Source of the DNA: an uncultured Ruminococcus sp.
GTDB taxonomy: Bacteria; Bacillota; Clostridia; Oscillospirales; Ruminococcaceae
Direction of reading: 5' to 3'
DNA: 11,987 nucleotides
Assembly (NCBI GenBank): GCA_947178195.1
Contig: CAMWXM010000074.1
Coordinates: 1 to 11,987 of the forward strand
The stretch's first letter is position 1; each line of letters opens with the position of its first letter. The position numbers and the translations under genes were made by a program. The notes beneath the pieces are model-generated. The model ran no database searches. It was not told where the DNA came from and saw only the letters and a list, made by a program, of their open reading frames with translations. Positions 6,326 through 11,987 of this stretch are shown here, piece after piece.

Positions 6326-7897
6326 ATGATAAAAATAAGCAGATATATTCAGGCTGTTTTTGCCGTTATATTCGGGCTTACCATACTTTCGGTTATAGCA
6401 AGGGGCTATTCAAAATATGCCCCTTGGGAAATAACCGTTGTAATCATAAGCGGTGTGATTTTTACGGCAGCTATGGTCTGGCTTTACAACATTCTGCGGG
6501 ACAAGACACGCAGCATGACGATAAAAAAGATCGACAGGATTTTTATCTGTATTTCTGTCGGGGTACTTATTTTGCAGATAATATGTGCGTTTGTTTTGAA
6601 GTTTGAACCTGTGAACGATCTGAATTATGTGGATACTGCGGCGAGAGCCTTTTGTCAGACATGGAATAAAGCAGACCTGTATACCGGTCTGCCCGAATGT
6701 CACATGAATTATTTTGCAAGATACCCTAATAATCAGGCATTGCTGGTAATACTTTCCCTCATTTATTGGGTAACTGATAAGCTATTCGGAACAATGCCGA
6801 TTATTGTACCGATAATTATAAATACCATAGGACTTTATATTTCATATGTGCTGACATATCTTATAGCAAAGAAAATTTTTCACGATAAATTCACACCTCT
6901 TTTCTGCGCAATTCTCGGAGCGGAATTTACAGTATTTTACACTTATACCTCGAATTTTTACACAGATTCTATGAGTATGCCCTTTGCAATGGGAGCGATA
7001 TATTTGTTTTTGACAGGGACAGAGAAAATCTCCCTTAAAAGTAAAATACCGGCTCTTGCATTAAGTGGTCTTTGTCTTGCGATAGGTTATAAAATAAAGG
7101 GCAGTATTATTATACTTGTGCCTGCGTTTATACTTTATCTGATTCTTACTGGAAATAAGGAAAACAAACGTAATTATTTAAGCGTAACGGCTGTTTTTGC
7201 AGCTGCTGTGATAGCTTCGACCGTTTTATGCAATGGATTTATCGGAATTTTTAACATTACCGATAAAAATGATAGGGAGCAAATAGAATTTCCGCCGACA
7301 CATTGGGTCATGATGGGACTTCACGACAGGGGCGGCTATTACAATAAGGATTTTTATGCTACTATAAACAGCGGCGATTACGACCAAAAAGTTGAATTCA
7401 ATTTAAATGAAATAAAGAACAGAGTTTCTCAATATGGCATTATGGGCATGATCACTCATATTGCCAAAAAGGTTTCCTATACATGGGGCGACGGAACATA
7501 TTTTTCCACATACTATTTAAAGAAAACTCACGGCGGTAACGCCTTGAAAAATTTTATAGCATATAGCGATGGATATAAGTGGTATTGCTCTTTATTTCAT
7601 TGCATGATGCTGATAATGTTACTTCTGTCGTTTATAAGCGGCGCATGCGCTAAAGAGCAGGGGAGAGAGCTTCTGCTAAAAATATTAGTCTGCGGAGTAT
7701 ATTTCTTCTTTATTATATGGGAGGCTCGTTCAAGGTATCTTGTTAATTTTTCACCGATATTTATAATGCTTTCAGCTTATGAAATAAGGATTCTGGCATT
7801 AAAAATAAAAGGCTTTATTGCTCAGAGTAAAACGATTTTCAGAACGGATAAAACGAAAAACATTTCCTTACAGAACAAAAGATTATATAGATTTTGA
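6326..7897 (+). CDS. Polytopic GT-C-type membrane glycosyltransferase (GT39/PMT-like)
   Basis: A 523-residue protein with many hydrophobic segments (about 8-25, 35-55, 70-92, 137-150, 157-182, 190-210, 215-232 and several more to residue ~490). After the third segment comes a loop with acidic residues, FEPVNDLNYVD (93-103), and then YFARYPNNQ (129-137). An acidic first extracytoplasmic loop followed by a Tyr-Pro-Asn stretch is typical of GT-C fold enzymes that use polyprenyl-phosphate-linked sugars. A later segment carries FYTDSMSMPF (211-220). The C-terminus is basic and soluble. The ATG is preceded by AGGAG with a 6-nt spacer. It lies 40 nt after the permease with no terminator or clear promoter between, so it is probably in the same transcript. 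A role in glycosylating cell-wall polymers or lipids is inferred; acceptor and donor are unknown. Confidence 0.75.
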   Translation: MIKISRYIQAVFAVIFGLTILSVIARGYSKYAPWEITVVIISGVIFTAAMVWLYNILRDKTRSMTIKKIDRIFICISVGVLILQIICAFVLKFEPVNDLNYVDTAARAFCQTWNKADLYTGLPECHMNYFARYPNNQALLVILSLIYWVTDKLFGTMPIIVPIIINTIGLYISYVLTYLIAKKIFHDKFTPLFCAILGAEFTVFYTYTSNFYTDSMSMPFAMGAIYLFLTGTEKISLKSKIPALALSGLCLAIGYKIKGSIIILVPAFILYLILTGNKENKRNYLSVTAVFAAAVIASTVLCNGFIGIFNITDKNDREQIEFPPTHWVMMGLHDRGGYYNKDFYATINSGDYDQKVEFNLNEIKNRVSQYGIMGMITHIAKKVSYTWGDGTYFSTYYLKKTHGGNALKNFIAYSDGYKWYCSLFHCMMLIMLLLSFISGACAKEQGRELLLKILVCGVYFFFIIWEARSRYLVNFSPIFIMLSAYEIRILALKIKGFIAQSKTIFRTDKTKNISLQNKRLYRF

Positions 7898-7913
7898 AAA
7901 TAAACACTATGAA

Positions 7914-7960
7914 ATTTTAAGGCAGTACCACACAATTTTTGTGTGGTACTGCCTTAAAAT
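7914..7960. repeat. 22-bp perfect palindromic hairpin (terminator or repeat element)
   Basis: Arms at 7914-7935 and 7939-7960 are exact reverse complements with only a TTT loop. It sits 16 nt after the glycosyltransferase stop and ~75 nt before the dismutase-like start. It is an obvious end-of-operon structure, though no clean T-tract follows. The outer word TTTAAGGCAGTA recurs at 8669-8680, so it may belong to a dispersed palindromic repeat family. The remaining spacer to 8036 is AT-rich. It contains TATAAT at 7981-7986 without a recognisable -35 at the right distance, a weak candidate promoter for the next gene. Confidence 0.8.
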
Positions 7961-8036
7961 ATTCTTGTTATTGCATATTTTATAATATTGATTCATAAAA
8001 TAAAGAAGTAAATAAAAAATTACAGGAGTGATAAAA

Positions 8037-8663
8037 ATGAATAATTCAGAACATTTTCCGTTTGCAGTAAGACCGCTTCCTTATCCGGCGAAAGGCTTAT
8101 CGCCATACCTTAGTGCGAGAACCCTTAAAATACATCATGACGGGCATTATGCTATGTATATACAAAAGCTCAATAAAATTCTCGAATGCTTTCCTCAGTA
8201 TCAGAAGCTTCCCCTTGAGGCTTTGATTTTAAAGCAGGCTTTTTTGCCGGATGAAATAAGAAACGAAATAAGAATAAATGCAGGCGGTGCATTAAATCAT
8301 ATGCTTTATTTTGAATGTCTTACTCCGGCTCCAAAAAGTAGATTAAGCGATGAATTTAAAAAAATCATATGTGATAATTTTTCAAGTGTGGATAATCTTG
8401 CTGAATTATTAAAAAAAGCTGCGCTTTCAATTTTAGGTTCAGGATTTGCATATCTTGCGTCTGATATGTCTGGCAAGATGCATGTCCTTGCGCTGAAAAA
8501 TACCGAAACACCCATAGAAGAAAGATTGACGCCGCTTTTGCCTATAGATATGTGGGAGCATGCATATTACCTGCAATATCAGTATAATAAAAAGGATTAT
8601 CTTGACTGTATTATGAATGTTATTAATTGGCAGAGAGTTGAAATGAATTATTTTTCACGATAA
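8037..8663 (+). CDS. Fe/Mn superoxide dismutase-family protein with altered outer sphere
   Basis: A 208-residue protein of normal SOD length; family members convert superoxide to oxygen and hydrogen peroxide in the cytoplasm. The N-terminal helical-hairpin half starts PLPYPAKGLSPYLSARTL and gives ligand His33 in KIHHDGHYAMY, plus second-shell His37 and Tyr41. His88 (GGALNHMLYF) is the second ligand. The C-terminal alpha/beta half supplies Asp171 and His175 in DMWEHAYYLQYQ, with the bridging Glu174. All four metal ligands are therefore present. The outer-sphere Gln is not: the FeSOD-type position is Gly84 and the MnSOD-type position is Thr156 (KNTETP). Active-site aromatics also differ (YFECL for the usual FWxxL/YWxCL; GSGFAYL for GSGWAWL). 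The start is the ATG at 8037 behind AGGAGTGA; an in-frame GTG at 8028 lies inside that site and is rejected. It is probably monocistronic. It may be a genuine SOD, or a metal-binding relative with altered redox tuning. Confidence 0.88.
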   Translation: MNNSEHFPFAVRPLPYPAKGLSPYLSARTLKIHHDGHYAMYIQKLNKILECFPQYQKLPLEALILKQAFLPDEIRNEIRINAGGALNHMLYFECLTPAPKSRLSDEFKKIICDNFSSVDNLAELLKKAALSILGSGFAYLASDMSGKMHVLALKNTETPIEERLTPLLPIDMWEHAYYLQYQYNKKDYLDCIMNVINWQRVEMNYFSR

Positions 8664-8819
8664 CAAGCTTTAAGGCAGTATTGCATACAAGTACGCCTCA
8701 GGGCTTGGCAGAGCTGTTTATTGTACATACCGCATGCCTTTATATATAGCCGTTGAGCAATCCAGGGGACGCTTTTCAAAAAAGCGTCCCCTGATTCATG
8801 AGAATAAGCTCTGAGCAGA
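8664..8819. other. Convergent intergenic region with TTTAAGGCAGTA word and imperfect stem
   Basis: 156 nt between the dismutase-like stop and the stop of the right-hand Wzz-like gene. It starts with TTTAAGGCAGTA (8669-8680), the outer word of the palindrome at 7914-7960. The pieces AAGGCA, GTAT and GTAC at 8672-8694 can pair, with bulges, with GTAC, ATAC and TGCCTT at 8723-8740. This suggests a decayed or bulged large stem-loop. No reading frame, promoter or known RNA was recognised. The strong hairpin at 8763-8793 is listed separately. Confidence 0.5.
8763..8793. terminator. 14-bp GC-rich hairpin between convergent genes, probable bidirectional terminator
   Basis: CAGGGGACGCTTTT (8763-8776) and its exact reverse complement (8780-8793) enclose a CAA loop. 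It lies about 100 nt after the plus-strand dismutase-like stop and 27 nt after the minus-strand Wzz-like stop, where a shared terminator is expected. Neither strand shows a T-run directly after the stem, so it is not a classical intrinsic terminator. It could instead protect 3' ends. Confidence 0.6.
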
Positions 8820-10274
8820 TCATTCTGCTTTCAAAGATTTTTTCTTATATTCAATAATAATTGTTGAAATAAATGCATAAGCGATATAAATAAATACAAT
8901 GGCTGCTTCAGCAATAATAACAGGTTTGAGTATGCCTTGTGCCTGAATGGTATATTCATTACCTGTTGCCGGTACAAGGATATTGAATGCGTTTTCAAAT
9001 ACGACATTTGCATAATATTCATCAGATGTATCAGTTGCGATCTGAATAATATCGTTGATCTTACCATACAGATTATCAAGTCTTGATTTTACTAATTCAA
9101 CATCTCCGTCCTTTTTATCGTTTTTGCTGTCAAGGTCTTTTATTCTTGATTTATAATATTCTATCATGCTTTTCTGACTTGAATATTTTGTCTGAGTAGT
9201 AATTTTCTGGGCTATAAGCTCATCGTATTTTTCTGATTCCTGTGAAAGAGTTGTCTCGTCAGTAGTATCAATACTTCCGAAAATATGCATGGTATCTTTT
9301 TCATAATTTTCAATAGAATTTGTAATTGATGCAAGCTCTGATTCTGTCACCTTGAAGTCATGTTCAAGATTATCAATTTTATATTCATAATATGTCATAA
9401 GCTCGGTTTTATCATTTGTAACGTTATTTACTGTAATATATGCTGAAAGAGCGTCCAGATCGGCTGATTTTATAGTTTCGATATTTCTTCTTATATCGTC
9501 AAAATTAAAGCCGGTCTTACTTGATCTGAATTTTATGGTATCGTTTACCTGGAGTCGGCTTATATAAAGATCAAGCTCGTCCAGAGCAGTTTTAAATACG
9601 TCGATAGCTGCCGGATAATCATAGTCCTTGTAATCGATTACCGCCATGGAATTACCGAAGGCTTCGTTATAACCGTATGTTGTAAAGAAATAGTTCTGAT
9701 AGGAGTTAAGGATTTCATCAATAATTTTCTTTCCGTCATCAAGATTGAAGTCGGCATTATTGTTATCAAAATTAATTATATAATATGATGGGAAATAATC
9801 AATGCTTAAAAGTGCCTTTATAGCTTCAAGACCATATGAGCTTTTTGAATATGCATCCTGATAAAGGGAAATTTTGTCCAGAGAATCCTTAGGGACGATA
9901 CCGTCGATATAAATATTACGCCTTACCTGTTCAACATATGAAAGAGGGATATTAAGATTTGTAAGAGCCGATTCTATTATATTAGGTGATTTTATCTTGT
10001 TTACATCAAGCTCCTCGCCGTTAGGCGCAAGTCCCTTGGCCACTTTATCATAATTATAACTGATGAGCGCCATTATGGTATCGCTGCTGGTAGTCTGATT
10101 TATAATAAGCTCAAATCCGAAGGTTATAAGAGCGCATACAACAGATATTACGATCCACAGTGAAAAGAATCTTTTCATCTGGCGCAACATTGTTCCGAAT
10201 GAGATAGTTATGCCGTTTTTATTGTTTTCTTCCGGTGCTTTAAGAGTAACGCTTATATTTTTTTCCTTATCCAT
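8820..10274 (-). CDS. Wzz-like chain-length-determinant/co-polymerase membrane protein (paralog 2)
   Basis: A 484-residue bitopic membrane protein. An N-terminal cytoplasmic stretch (1-35) is followed by TM1 (~37-58), an extracytoplasmic domain (~60-448) and TM2 (~452-474), with a short basic tail (EYKKKSLKAE). Heptad-rich helices at ~290-325, ~345-382 and ~391-415 predict coiled coils. This is the architecture of polysaccharide co-polymerases, which set chain length of exported glycans with a Wzy-type polymerase. It is a paralog of the gene directly upstream, sharing blocks at a constant 10-residue offset: FFTTYGY (196-202), VIDYKDYDY (212-220), FRSSKTG (249-255), SAYITVNNVT (277-286) and DELIAQKIT (351-359). 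It has a strong GGAGGG site 8 nt before the ATG and lies 15 nt after paralog 1, so it is in one operon. No tyrosine-kinase domain or Walker motif is present. Sequence identity to characterised Wzz proteins is unproven. Confidence 0.75.
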   Translation of the reverse strand: MDKEKNISVTLKAPEENNKNGITISFGTMLRQMKRFFSLWIVISVVCALITFGFELIINQTTSSDTIMALISYNYDKVAKGLAPNGEELDVNKIKSPNIIESALTNLNIPLSYVEQVRRNIYIDGIVPKDSLDKISLYQDAYSKSSYGLEAIKALLSIDYFPSYYIINFDNNNADFNLDDGKKIIDEILNSYQNYFFTTYGYNEAFGNSMAVIDYKDYDYPAAIDVFKTALDELDLYISRLQVNDTIKFRSSKTGFNFDDIRRNIETIKSADLDALSAYITVNNVTNDKTELMTYYEYKIDNLEHDFKVTESELASITNSIENYEKDTMHIFGSIDTTDETTLSQESEKYDELIAQKITTQTKYSSQKSMIEYYKSRIKDLDSKNDKKDGDVELVKSRLDNLYGKINDIIQIATDTSDEYYANVVFENAFNILVPATGNEYTIQAQGILKPVIIAEAAIVFIYIAYAFISTIIIEYKKKSLKAE

Positions 10275-10289
10275 TTAAATTTCCCTCCT

Positions 10290-11750
10290 TTACTGTGCCG
10301 GCTTTTTATTTTTTCTGCGTAATTTACTCATTACCTTTGAAATCATGGCATGTATTTTTTCGTTTACGGTTATCATACATAAAACAATGTAAGCCCCGGC
10401 TGCGATAACCTCTATCGCCATAATAGTCGGAAGAGATTCCCTTAACGATTCTATAATTATATCGAATACAGAGTCAGAGGCGACTGACAATATCATATAA
10501 GCATTTTTAAGGGCGATCGTTTCATAGTATTCGTTTATCGTTGTATTGACTGAACTGATAAGCTTGTTTATTTTTTCATTGATCTTATCAAAATCTTCCT
10601 TTACCTTATCTTCAGAGCCTTGTTTATCGCTTCCTTTGAGTGCGGTTATACGTTCGTTATACATATTCATTTTCTGCTGACAGTTTGAAAGCTGTTTCTG
10701 GACCGTGATCTTCTGAGTTATAAGATCGTCATAGGTCTTGGAAGAATGGGTTACTGTAGTATCCTTGTCATTTATGGTATTTGCAAATATCAGTACGGAA
10801 TTTTTTTCGTAGGTATCAATAGTTTTAGACAAAGCGTCGAGCTGTTCTTCATAAATTTTTTTCTGACGCTCAAGCTCCTGAGCTTTGAACTGATAATTTG
10901 CGATAAGATTCTGTTTATTCTTTGTTACGTTATTTATGGTGATATATGAAGAAATCATGTCCAAATCATCGGTCCTAATGACCTCGATGGACTTTGAAAG
11001 GTCTATAAAGGTATATCCGGTTTTTTCTGAACGGAAACGAGTCTCGTCTTTACTTACCAACTCGTTGATATAGTCCTGAAGAGAGAGCAGCGAAGAATCA
11101 AATACGGAAACGGCGTCAATATAATCATAGTTATTATAATCTATAGCTGTTACTGTATTTTCCAGAGATTTTTTATATCCGTAATCGGAAAAGAATGTTT
11201 GTTCATATTGCTGGGTAAGGTCGTTAAGAAAATTTACGCAGTCGCTGAAATCCAAATCTACCTTGCTGCAATCCATAGTAATAGTATACTGTGTAGGATA
11301 ATAGGTAAGATCCTGGATCCTCTTTGAAGTATTTATATCCTCAGAGGTATACATAGAAGTATAGGACGTTATACGTGAAATTGCGTTTGCAGGCACATTT
11401 CCCGAAATAGAAATACTCGAATAAAGCTCGTCTGTATCCTCATACTCCAGATCGAGATTTTTCAGAGAATTTTCAATTGCACTTTTGGATTTGATATTGT
11501 TTACTTCAAATTTATTACCGGAAGGGTCATGCCCGGATTCAACACCGTCAAAGCTGAAATTTACTCTGATGCTTATTTCACGGTTGGAAATATTACTCAG
11601 AATATTTGAACCGCCTATGACGGCTATGATAGTAACAGCAGCAATTATCCAAAGCATTAAAAATCTTTTGAAGTTCCGGCAAAGCTTTCTGATAGGAAGA
11701 ACGCTTTTGACTTTTTCGCCGGATGGATTGTTTTCTTTTTTATTCTCCAT
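10290..11750 (-). CDS. Wzz-like chain-length-determinant/co-polymerase membrane protein (paralog 1)
   Basis: A 486-residue bitopic protein with the same plan as paralog 2: basic N-terminus, TM1 (~30-50), extracytoplasmic domain, coiled-coil helices at ~280-315, ~340-372 and ~382-408, TM2 (~440-462) and a very basic tail (RRKNKKPAQ). Shared blocks are FFSDYGY (186-192), AIDYNNYDY (202-210), FRSEKTG (239-245), SSYITINNVT (267-276) and DDLITQKIT (341-349). I chose the ATG at 11750 because GGAGG (11760-11756) sits 5 nt before it. A second in-frame ATG at 11762 would add four residues but lacks its own site, since the GGAGG overlaps it. It is first in the operon, behind a structured leader. Two different paralogs side by side could form a hetero-oligomeric co-polymerase ring; this is inference. 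No polymerase or flippase is visible in the window. Confidence 0.75.
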   Translation of the reverse strand: MENKKENNPSGEKVKSVLPIRKLCRNFKRFLMLWIIAAVTIIAVIGGSNILSNISNREISIRVNFSFDGVESGHDPSGNKFEVNNIKSKSAIENSLKNLDLEYEDTDELYSSISISGNVPANAISRITSYTSMYTSEDINTSKRIQDLTYYPTQYTITMDCSKVDLDFSDCVNFLNDLTQQYEQTFFSDYGYKKSLENTVTAIDYNNYDYIDAVSVFDSSLLSLQDYINELVSKDETRFRSEKTGYTFIDLSKSIEVIRTDDLDMISSYITINNVTKNKQNLIANYQFKAQELERQKKIYEEQLDALSKTIDTYEKNSVLIFANTINDKDTTVTHSSKTYDDLITQKITVQKQLSNCQQKMNMYNERITALKGSDKQGSEDKVKEDFDKINEKINKLISSVNTTINEYYETIALKNAYMILSVASDSVFDIIIESLRESLPTIMAIEVIAAGAYIVLCMITVNEKIHAMISKVMSKLRRKNKKPAQ

Positions 11751-11905
11751 TTTTTCCTCCATGTTTTTCTTAATAAATATAACTGCCGACAGATGTCCAC
11801 GCCTCTTAGGCGGACGTAAACATCTTTACATTCAGTGTGAGTACAATCTTTCACTGAATGCGGCTTGTCATAAAGCCAAGCCATCTGCTTGTTGAAAGCA
11901 GAGCT
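11751..11905 (-). ncRNA. Candidate structured 5' leader RNA: four adjacent hairpins upstream of the Wzz-like operon
   Basis: The leader transcribed toward the Wzz-like genes can fold into four consecutive stem-loops with linkers of only 1-3 nt. In transcript order: D, CTGCTT/AAGCAG (11901-11885, 6 bp, 5-nt loop); C, GGCTTG/CAAGCC (11882-11862, 6 bp); B, CATTCAGTG/CACTGAATG (11860-11829, 9 bp, 14-nt loop); A, an outer AGATGT/ACATCT and inner CGCCT/AGGCG stem separated by a 7/3 internal loop (11825-11791). A then gives way to an A/T-rich stretch and the ribosome binding site at 11760-11756. The stems are exact in sequence; function as a riboswitch, protein-binding leader or other cis-regulator is inferred. 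It matches no riboswitch class I can recall. Confidence 0.5.
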
Positions 11906-11974
11906 TTGAAAATAATATCAGATAACTTCTAAAATTCAGTTGAAATCTGACGAACAATCTTTGTACAGATGTCC
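11789..11974. repeat. Short words repeated between distal and hairpin parts of the Wzz leader
   Basis: ACAGATGTCC occurs at 11789-11798 and 11965-11974, ACAATCTTT at 11843-11851 and 11954-11962, and ATTCAGT at 11830-11836 and 11934-11940. The last two pairs keep the same order, though their spacing differs. This suggests a partial, decayed duplication of the leader or alternative pairing partners. Confidence 0.45.
11912..11920 (-). promoter_or_regulatory. Extended -10 promoter candidate for the Wzz-like operon
   Basis: Read on the minus strand the sequence is TGATATTAT, an extended -10 (TGnTATTAT). No good TTGACA-like box lies at 16-18 nt upstream, as is tolerated for extended -10 promoters. 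The start of transcription would be near 11905, just before the first hairpin of the leader. Confidence 0.5.
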
Positions 11975-11980
11975 TTAACT

Positions 11981-11986
11981 ATTATA
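11981..11986 (-). promoter_or_regulatory. Possible distal -10 box at window edge
   Basis: TATAAT on the minus strand at the very right edge; any -35 would be outside the window. If used, transcripts would start near 11975 and include an extra copy of the words GGACATCTGT and AAAGATTGT found again in the hairpin leader. Confidence 0.25.
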
Positions 11987-11987
11987 T

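Noticed and set aside
8028..8036. GTG start for the dismutase-like protein
   Set aside because: The GTG lies within the AGGAGTGA ribosome binding site that serves ATG 8037.
11657..11884. A 75-codon minus-strand frame through the leader and into the first Wzz-like gene, starting MAWLYDKPHSVKDC
   Set aside because: It has no ribosome binding site, overlaps the real gene out of frame for ~94 nt, and its start lies in hairpin-forming sequence. Leader translation is possible but unsupported.
11862..11901. Resemblance of tightly packed stems in the Wzz leader to a tRNA cloverleaf
   Set aside because: There is no closing acceptor stem, no anticodon-loop or T-loop consensus, and stem lengths do not fit.

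Overview
The window is AT-rich, gene-dense bacterial DNA. It has strong Gram-positive style signals: GGAGG ribosome binding sites, TTGACA/TATAAT promoters and 4-bp ATGA gene overlaps. Gene content (a YtrA-type GntR/ABC operon, a heterodimeric ABC exporter, Wzz-like polysaccharide proteins and a GT-C glycosyltransferase) fits an anaerobic Firmicute of class Clostridia. Oscillospiraceae/Ruminococcus is my best guess; this is an inference from style and content, not from a marker gene. I see no rRNA, tRNA, CRISPR array or insertion sequence.

Left block (1-2680, minus strand): an operon with a textbook promoter (2652-2680), a hairpin in its 5' leader, a possible 42-residue single-TM protein, and two ABC exporter half-transporters. 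The second half-transporter runs off the left edge. The first has a degenerate nucleotide-binding site (Walker A Gly to Ser, catalytic Glu to Asp, switch His to Gln), while its own signature motif is canonical. This is the usual asymmetric heterodimer, with the Walker A change as an extra oddity.

Middle block (2760-7960, plus strand): a divergent operon. A consensus promoter overlaps a 13-bp perfect inverted repeat and drives a GntR (YtrA-type) repressor, an ABC ATPase and a large ABC-2 permease with a ~330-residue extracytoplasmic tail, all joined by ATGA overlaps. A polytopic GT-C-type glycosyltransferase follows after 40 nt. The block ends in a 22-bp perfect hairpin.

Then comes a monocistronic Fe/Mn superoxide dismutase-family gene (8037-8663). 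All four metal ligands are present, but glutamine is missing at both of the usual outer-sphere positions. A 156-nt convergent intergenic region follows, holding a strong hairpin and a 12-bp word shared with the 7914-7960 palindrome.

Right block (8820-11987, minus strand): two tandem paralogous Wzz-like bitopic coiled-coil membrane proteins, 15 nt apart. They are preceded by a ~150-nt leader in which four hairpins sit almost back to back between an extended -10 promoter and the first gene's ribosome binding site. This leader is the best candidate here for something undescribed: a cis-regulatory RNA controlling surface polysaccharide assembly. No complete new multi-gene system can be demonstrated from the sequence alone.
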